DNA of 64,000 nucleotides from Trichomonas vaginalis G3. Its lineage: Eukaryota; Parabasalia; Trichomonadida; Trichomonadidae. The number at the start of each line of letters is the position of its first letter. Within the stretch, counting starts at the first letter, position 1. The notes under the pieces were generated by a model. It searched no databases, had not been told where the DNA came from, and saw nothing but the letters and a program-made list of their open reading frames with translations. Positions 60,525 through 64,000 of this stretch are shown here, piece after piece. Both the position numbers and the translations under genes were made by a program. The stretch lies in contig NC_067208.1 in NCBI RefSeq assembly GCF_026262505.1, positions 16,935,962-16,999,961 on the forward strand. The letters run 5' to 3'.

Positions 60525-60590
60525 TTTTGTTCTTACATACAAAATAAAAAAATAAATAAAATAAAAACTAACTTTATTTTTTCTGTCTTA
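60525..60590 (-). promoter_or_regulatory. Cassette promoter box before 60524
   Basis: On the minus strand AATAAAGTTAGTTTTTATTT, T/A pentamers, then TTTTGTATGTAAGAACAAAA precede the ATG. The box is as before 9378. Confidence 0.6.
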
Positions 60591-60636
60591 AGGAAATTCA
60601 TGAAATTTGGTCATTTTTCAGCAAAAATAATGTTTA

Positions 60637-60860
60637 GGTGAAGAGGTGAGATTTCACCTCTTTTTTCACCTAATTTTTCACCTCTTTTTTTCACAAGCGT
60701 TTTACATGGTAAACGTTATTTTTTAAATTTTGTGAAAACTCAACGGTTTGACACATGCCCTAAAAATTATTTTACTCAGAATTTTGTTGCTGAATTCAGC
60801 AAAAATATAATTTAGGTGAAGAGGTGAGATGTCACCCGTTTTTTCACCTGTTTTCTCACC
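60637..60860 (+). promoter_or_regulatory. Two type II operator-like modules (B2, B3)
   Basis: Sites are 60637-60682 and 60815-60860, each after GCAAAAATAATGTTTA or GCAAAAATATAATTTA. Half-sites are GGTGA twice and TCACC three times; the B3 centre is GGTGAGATGTCACC. They point the opposite way to B4 and B5 across the 60870 gene, as A4-A6 do relative to A1-A3. Confidence 0.7.
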
Positions 60861-60869
60861 CTAGTTATT

Positions 60870-61835
60870 TTATAAACGTTTTACATGAATTGTACGATGT
60901 ATATTTGAAATCCTAAACAGTTTTGTAGCTTCTATTTCTTCGCTGAGGATATCAAAAGTTTTAACAATGCCGAAAGTCTCTTTATATTTCTTCTTGACGT
61001 CAGATAGAAGGAAATCTTCTGCTGTTGGATAGTTTTTGTTCAGAAATGCTAACATGTCCATTTTATCTTCTGCTGGCTTTTCTGCTTCTTTCTTTAAGTC
61101 TGCATAGTCGTTTCTCATTCTTTCTATCTCTTTGACTGAGTAGTTATATTTCCTTATTGCTGCTTTACATTTTGAACATTGCGGGTTCATTTTTGCATTA
61201 TACATTGAAACCTTACCTGCTAAAACAACTAAGGCGTCAATTGCTCTCTTCATCTCAAACATAGCGGGTCTTATTTGTTCGTTCCATACTTTGCCTCTTC
61301 TATCTTTATCTCTTATTTCCCAAACACATTTTGCAACTAATGAAACAAAGTTATCGTAAGTCTTAAATTCTTCAGATTTATATATGTCAGAAACATTCTT
61401 ATATACCATGTCGCAATCTTTGTCCATAACCTTATGGTTGCAATGAAAACCAAGGAATTCATAATTTACTTTACGTATGAACTTCTTTATTTCTACTGAG
61501 TCAGTTGGTTTCACTTCAATTTCGTCGAATTCAGGAATAGTGAGTTTTTGTTGTTGGATTTCAGGCAATTTGGGTAAATGGTCAATAATGTCCTGCATTT
61601 CATAAAGATACTGTTCATTTGTTTCATCTTTCGCACTACAGTCTAAATTACTTGTTAAAAGTTCTTGCTTTATCTTCTGGATTTTTGTTTCGAAAGTATA
61701 TGAAGAAGGAATGAAGTTTTTCATCTCTACTAACATTGACGTAGGATTCATGACTAACGAGTTTGGTGCTGTTGTTGTGGACAGAGTCCCGCCGTTCGCG
61801 GCTTGAATTGTTGTTGTGCCGATTGTTGAAATCAT
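60870..61835 (-). CDS. Cassette gene 2 (element B): 321-residue protein of unknown function
   Basis: The gene is intact, starting MISTIGTTTIQAANGGTLST. It is mostly helical: TFETKIQKIKQELLTSNLDC, TDSVEIKKFIRKVNYEFLGF, EEFKTYDNFVSLVAKCVWEI. Residues about 215-245 have a Cys pair (NPQCSKCKAAIRKYN) and a coiled-coil stretch follows (IERMRNDYADLKKEAEKPAE). The C-terminus is basic (RTIHVKRL). The frameshifted copy at 7990 shows the same length, so selection for the full protein is likely. It lies at the point where operator orientation flips. I recognise no family. Confidence 0.75.
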   Translation of the reverse strand: MISTIGTTTIQAANGGTLSTTTAPNSLVMNPTSMLVEMKNFIPSSYTFETKIQKIKQELLTSNLDCSAKDETNEQYLYEMQDIIDHLPKLPEIQQQKLTIPEFDEIEVKPTDSVEIKKFIRKVNYEFLGFHCNHKVMDKDCDMVYKNVSDIYKSEEFKTYDNFVSLVAKCVWEIRDKDRRGKVWNEQIRPAMFEMKRAIDALVVLAGKVSMYNAKMNPQCSKCKAAIRKYNYSVKEIERMRNDYADLKKEAEKPAEDKMDMLAFLNKNYPTAEDFLLSDVKKKYKETFGIVKTFDILSEEIEATKLFRISNIHRTIHVKRL

Positions 61836-61837
61836 AT

Positions 61838-61900
61838 CTTTTATACAAAATAAAAAAATAAATAAAAATAAAACTAACTTTATTTTTTATTTCGGGAAAA
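61838..61900 (-). promoter_or_regulatory. Cassette promoter box before 61835
   Basis: On the minus strand AATAAAGTTAGTTTTATTTT, TATTTATTTTTTTATTTTGT and ATAAAAGAT stand directly before the ATG, matching the leader at 7922-7989. Confidence 0.65.
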
Positions 61901-61917
61901 TTCATGAAAATTCAAGA

Positions 61918-61963
61918 GGTGAAAAAAGAGGTGAAAAAACAGGTGAAATCTCACCTCTTCACC
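61918..61963 (-). promoter_or_regulatory. Type II operator-like module B4
   Basis: On the plus strand three GGTGA half-sites at 12-base spacing run into TCACCTCTTCACC and ACATTATTTTT. It is the reverse orientation of B1-B3 and lies between cassette genes 1 and 2, upstream of gene 2. Confidence 0.7.
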
Positions 61964-62007
61964 TAAACATTATTTTTGGGTGAATTCAATAAAAATAAAT
62001 GGTTCAT

Positions 62008-62673
62008 TTACTCACAATATTTTTTTACAAAACGACCCCAAACTTTTAACTTCTTTTCTGCAGCTTCAAATGCTATCTTAGCGAGTTCATATTCTCTAAA
62101 TTCTCTCTTTAAATCTTCTTGTTCCCATTGGTCTAGTTCGTATGGAGAATCTCTATAACCATAATATATCTCACGTTCATGTTCTAATTGTTTTTCACAC
62201 ATTTTTCCAACTTCTTCTTCGAACAAAGGTTTAGCATTCTCCACTGTATCTTCGAGTTCTTCTTCATCTAACTTCTCATGAACTTTCTTGTCTATGGAGT
62301 CCATAATATCTTTGACATAAAATGCATACTTTACAGAGCACCATTCAGCAACAAAATGAACGAGGTCAGCATGTATGTAAATACCTTTGAATTCATTCAT
62401 AACGCCCTTAGTAAGCTCATAAAATGCTTGTTTTGAGGTTGAGCCACTTTTGGCTCGACCGTATTCTTTCAACCAAAACTCAAGAATTTCCTGCATTTTA
62501 GCACTATTGAGAAATCTGTTTAAATGGTTTAACTTTCCTGCTTCTCTTGCCATCTTTGTTGCATTAATGTAACCATCCTTGTCTCTACGTAAGACTTCAA
62601 TACCGTTATAAGTGCCTTTTGTGAATGTTTCACCATTAGATTTGTTCGTGAATGTTTTTGCTTCGACCGTCAT
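62008..62673 (-). CDS. Cassette gene 1 (element B): KilA-N domain protein
   Basis: The start at 62673 (MTVEAKTFTNKSNGETFT) is chosen because the promoter leader lies just upstream; 221 residues. The KilA-N domain is at about residues 20-120: KGTYNGIEVLRRDKDGYINA, TKMAREAGKLNHLNRFL, SGSTSKQAFYELTKG and GIYIHADLVHFVAEWCSVKY. The C-terminal half is a charged helical region (HEKLDEEELEDTVENA and EQEDLKREFREYELAKIAFE), probably a dimerisation coiled coil. Such proteins in phages and large viruses bind DNA. A fragment of its relative persists at 7484-7645 in element A. Confidence 0.85.
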   Translation of the reverse strand: MTVEAKTFTNKSNGETFTKGTYNGIEVLRRDKDGYINATKMAREAGKLNHLNRFLNSAKMQEILEFWLKEYGRAKSGSTSKQAFYELTKGVMNEFKGIYIHADLVHFVAEWCSVKYAFYVKDIMDSIDKKVHEKLDEEELEDTVENAKPLFEEEVGKMCEKQLEHEREIYYGYRDSPYELDQWEQEDLKREFREYELAKIAFEAAEKKLKVWGRFVKKYCE

Positions 62674-62735
62674 TATTGTCTTTACATACAAAATAAAAAA
62701 TAAAAATAATTTTAAAACTAACTTTATTTTTTCTA
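62674..62735 (-). promoter_or_regulatory. Cassette promoter box before 62673
   Basis: On the minus strand AATAAAGTTAGTTTTAAAAT, TATTTTTTATTTTGTATGTA and AAGACAATA precede the ATG. Confidence 0.65.
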
Positions 62736-62763
62736 TCTTAAGGAAATTCATGAAAATTCACGG

Positions 62764-62809
62764 GGTGAAAAAAGAGGTGAGAAAACAGGTGAAATCTCAC
62801 CTCTTCACC
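62764..62809 (-). promoter_or_regulatory. Type II operator-like module B5
   Basis: GGTGAAAAAAGAGGTGAGAA opens it on the plus strand, ending in TCACCTCTTCACC and AACATTATTTTT. It lies between the integrase stop and cassette gene 1, oriented like B4. Confidence 0.7.
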
Positions 62810-62849
62810 TAAACATTATTTTTGTCTGATTTACATCTAATGAAAAAGT

Positions 62850-63935
62850 TTAGAAGAATTTTCTTATTCTTTCTGGCATGTTTTTATCTTTCCAGTACTC
62901 CCGCTCTAATGGTCCCAGATGTGTTGGCTTCGACTCTCTCAAGTTCTTAGATGGTATAACATCTTCAACGCCTCCTTCATATCTTACTTTATAAGTGTCA
63001 TCGTTTGTGTTATAGCCAAGTATTTCAATAACCACTCCTCGCTTTGCTTCGTCAATGGTTTCAGCAAGTTTGCCATTACTACTTTCGACTAATTTATGTC
63101 GAGGGTAAAATGCTATGGAGTCGTCAGCAGCTTTTATAAGATATCCATTACCTTGCGTAGAGTCTACGATATAATAATTTCGACTTAACCTTAAACGTTT
63201 CTTTGTCAACGGTTTGTCGTCAAGAACTACACGAACTTTTGTTCCAGGAATGAGAGTAAATTGTGTTGAATTTCTGATATTTTGTGTTTGGCTTCGTTTC
63301 TTTTGTATATACTTTTCTTCTTGTTGTTGTGTCATTGAATTTGGTGTATGTCCTGTTGTAGAATGTGTTGAGGAATTGTAAACTTCGATGAAATGTTTCA
63401 TTGTTTCTTCGGTAAAGTCTCGCTCTTGATTTAAATCTCTGAGAGTCCTTATGAAGCGGTTTATGATGCCGAGTATGTTATGGTTATGGTCTTCAGTAGT
63501 GTAGTGAGTTATGTTATGCTTAATGAGAAATTCTGTGATTTCGTTGCTGAGGTATGCACCGTCTTGGTCTGATGTTAAAATACTTGGGCTATGTTCTGCT
63601 ACAAACTTTTGTAAAACTCTTAACACTTCATGAGTTCCTTTATTTCTCATTATATACGCAAAAGCTTTGCGAGTGTTAACATTAATGAAGATGAGGAATG
63701 GTTTATGACCACATTTTCTGCTTTGAATGAGAGTGTCAAATTGGTATGCGTCAGGAGTGTTGGAGTAAATTGGTAAAAAGTAGTCGTAAGGGTTTATTTT
63801 TGTTTGATGTACAACATTTTTGTCAAAGAACCTTTTCACTTCAGCTCTGTTAGTAAATCCCCGACTCTTTGCAGCTTCATTGAACTTCTTAAATGACCTC
63901 CATGGATGTTGTTCGAATACTTCTTTCAAGCTCAT
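62850..63935 (-). CDS. Maverick c-integrase (retroviral-type DDE superfamily)
   Basis: The gene is intact, 361 residues from MSLKEVFEQHPW. The catalytic core runs from about residue 50 to 210: STPDAYQFDTLIQSR (first Asp), LTSDQDGAYLSNEI (second Asp), then EDHNHNILGIINRFIRTLRD. At the expected D-35-E position (36 residues after the second Asp) the residue is Asn. The C-terminal part has an SH3-like GTKVRVVLDDKPLTKKR region and a chromodomain-like end (VVIEILGYNTNDDTYKVRYE, VIPSKNLRESKP). It joins element ends to host DNA. Position next to the presumed right end is typical for Mavericks. Confidence 0.85.
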   Translation of the reverse strand: MSLKEVFEQHPWRSFKKFNEAAKSRGFTNRAEVKRFFDKNVVHQTKINPYDYFLPIYSNTPDAYQFDTLIQSRKCGHKPFLIFINVNTRKAFAYIMRNKGTHEVLRVLQKFVAEHSPSILTSDQDGAYLSNEITEFLIKHNITHYTTEDHNHNILGIINRFIRTLRDLNQERDFTEETMKHFIEVYNSSTHSTTGHTPNSMTQQQEEKYIQKKRSQTQNIRNSTQFTLIPGTKVRVVLDDKPLTKKRLRLSRNYYIVDSTQGNGYLIKAADDSIAFYPRHKLVESSNGKLAETIDEAKRGVVIEILGYNTNDDTYKVRYEGGVEDVIPSKNLRESKPTHLGPLEREYWKDKNMPERIRKFF

Positions 63936-63970
63936 TTATGTAAAGTTAAAGATTTTATTCTAGGCTCAAG

Positions 63971-63987
63971 CGCGTTCATTGAACGCG
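63971..63987. other. Perfect short inverted repeat near the window end
   Basis: CGCGTTCA, one T, then TGAACGCG: an 8-bp perfect inverted repeat in a locally GC-rich stretch just upstream of the integrase start. It may be part of the element terminal region or a binding site; the window ends 13 bases later. Confidence 0.45.
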
Positions 63988-64000
63988 GTACCATGCGAAT

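Noticed and set aside
1-64000. tRNA and rRNA genes
   Set aside because: I looked for cloverleaf-like and rRNA-like blocks on both strands and saw none I could support.

Overview
The window looks like a chromosome segment of the parabasalid protist Trichomonas vaginalis or a close relative. It is AT-rich, and its ordinary genes are intron-poor with a TCAYTWY initiator element a few bases before the ATG (clear at 21698, 24163 and 25708). It carries an ornithine decarboxylase, glycine-rich and leucine-rich-repeat proteins, and DNA of the Maverick/Polinton class, which is abundant in that genome. The organism is inferred from content; no database was searched.

The layout has four parts. (1) 1 to about 21.4 kb is Maverick DNA (element A). 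It holds a partial gene, small virion-type proteins, two copies of a penton-like gene, a phage-type fibre/collar gene, a broken integrase, an HNH endonuclease, a KilA-N gene cassette, then a broken packaging ATPase, SF3 helicase, major capsid gene and a long coiled-coil virion-type protein. It ends at a GC-rich hairpin and a 28-T run. (2) About 21.4-37.27 kb is a host island: ornithine decarboxylase, an LRR protein, two glycine-rich proteins and a fragment of a third, an azoreductase-like flavoprotein, an array of five long hairpins and a 2,185-residue protein of unknown function. (3) 37.27-49.28 kb is a Maverick end fragment followed by a 10.2-kb inverted repeat with arms of about 4.8-4.9 kb built from short degenerate repeats. 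(4) 49,285 to the window end is a second Maverick (element B). It holds small proteins, major capsid protein, penton-like protein, protein-primed-type PolB, a helicase C-terminal domain, a candidate ssDNA-binding protein, the same four-gene KilA-N cassette intact, and an intact integrase.

In the usual Maverick life plan, PolB, the helicase and an ssDNA-binding protein copy the element, the integrase inserts it, and the ATPase and capsid proteins would package it. In this window A has most virion genes but many are frameshifted, while B has an intact capsid gene and integrase but no visible ATPase or protease. Several frame breaks lie at homopolymers, so some could be consensus errors.

The most unusual signals are these. 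A five-half-site operator-like module sits around every cassette gene and has switched as a whole from a GTTAG form (A) to a GGTGA form (B) while keeping its geometry. The same module and its companion repeats have expanded into the giant palindrome. A penton-like gene and a phage-type fibre gene are divergently paired 18 bp apart. Five near-perfect hairpins lie in tandem in the host island.
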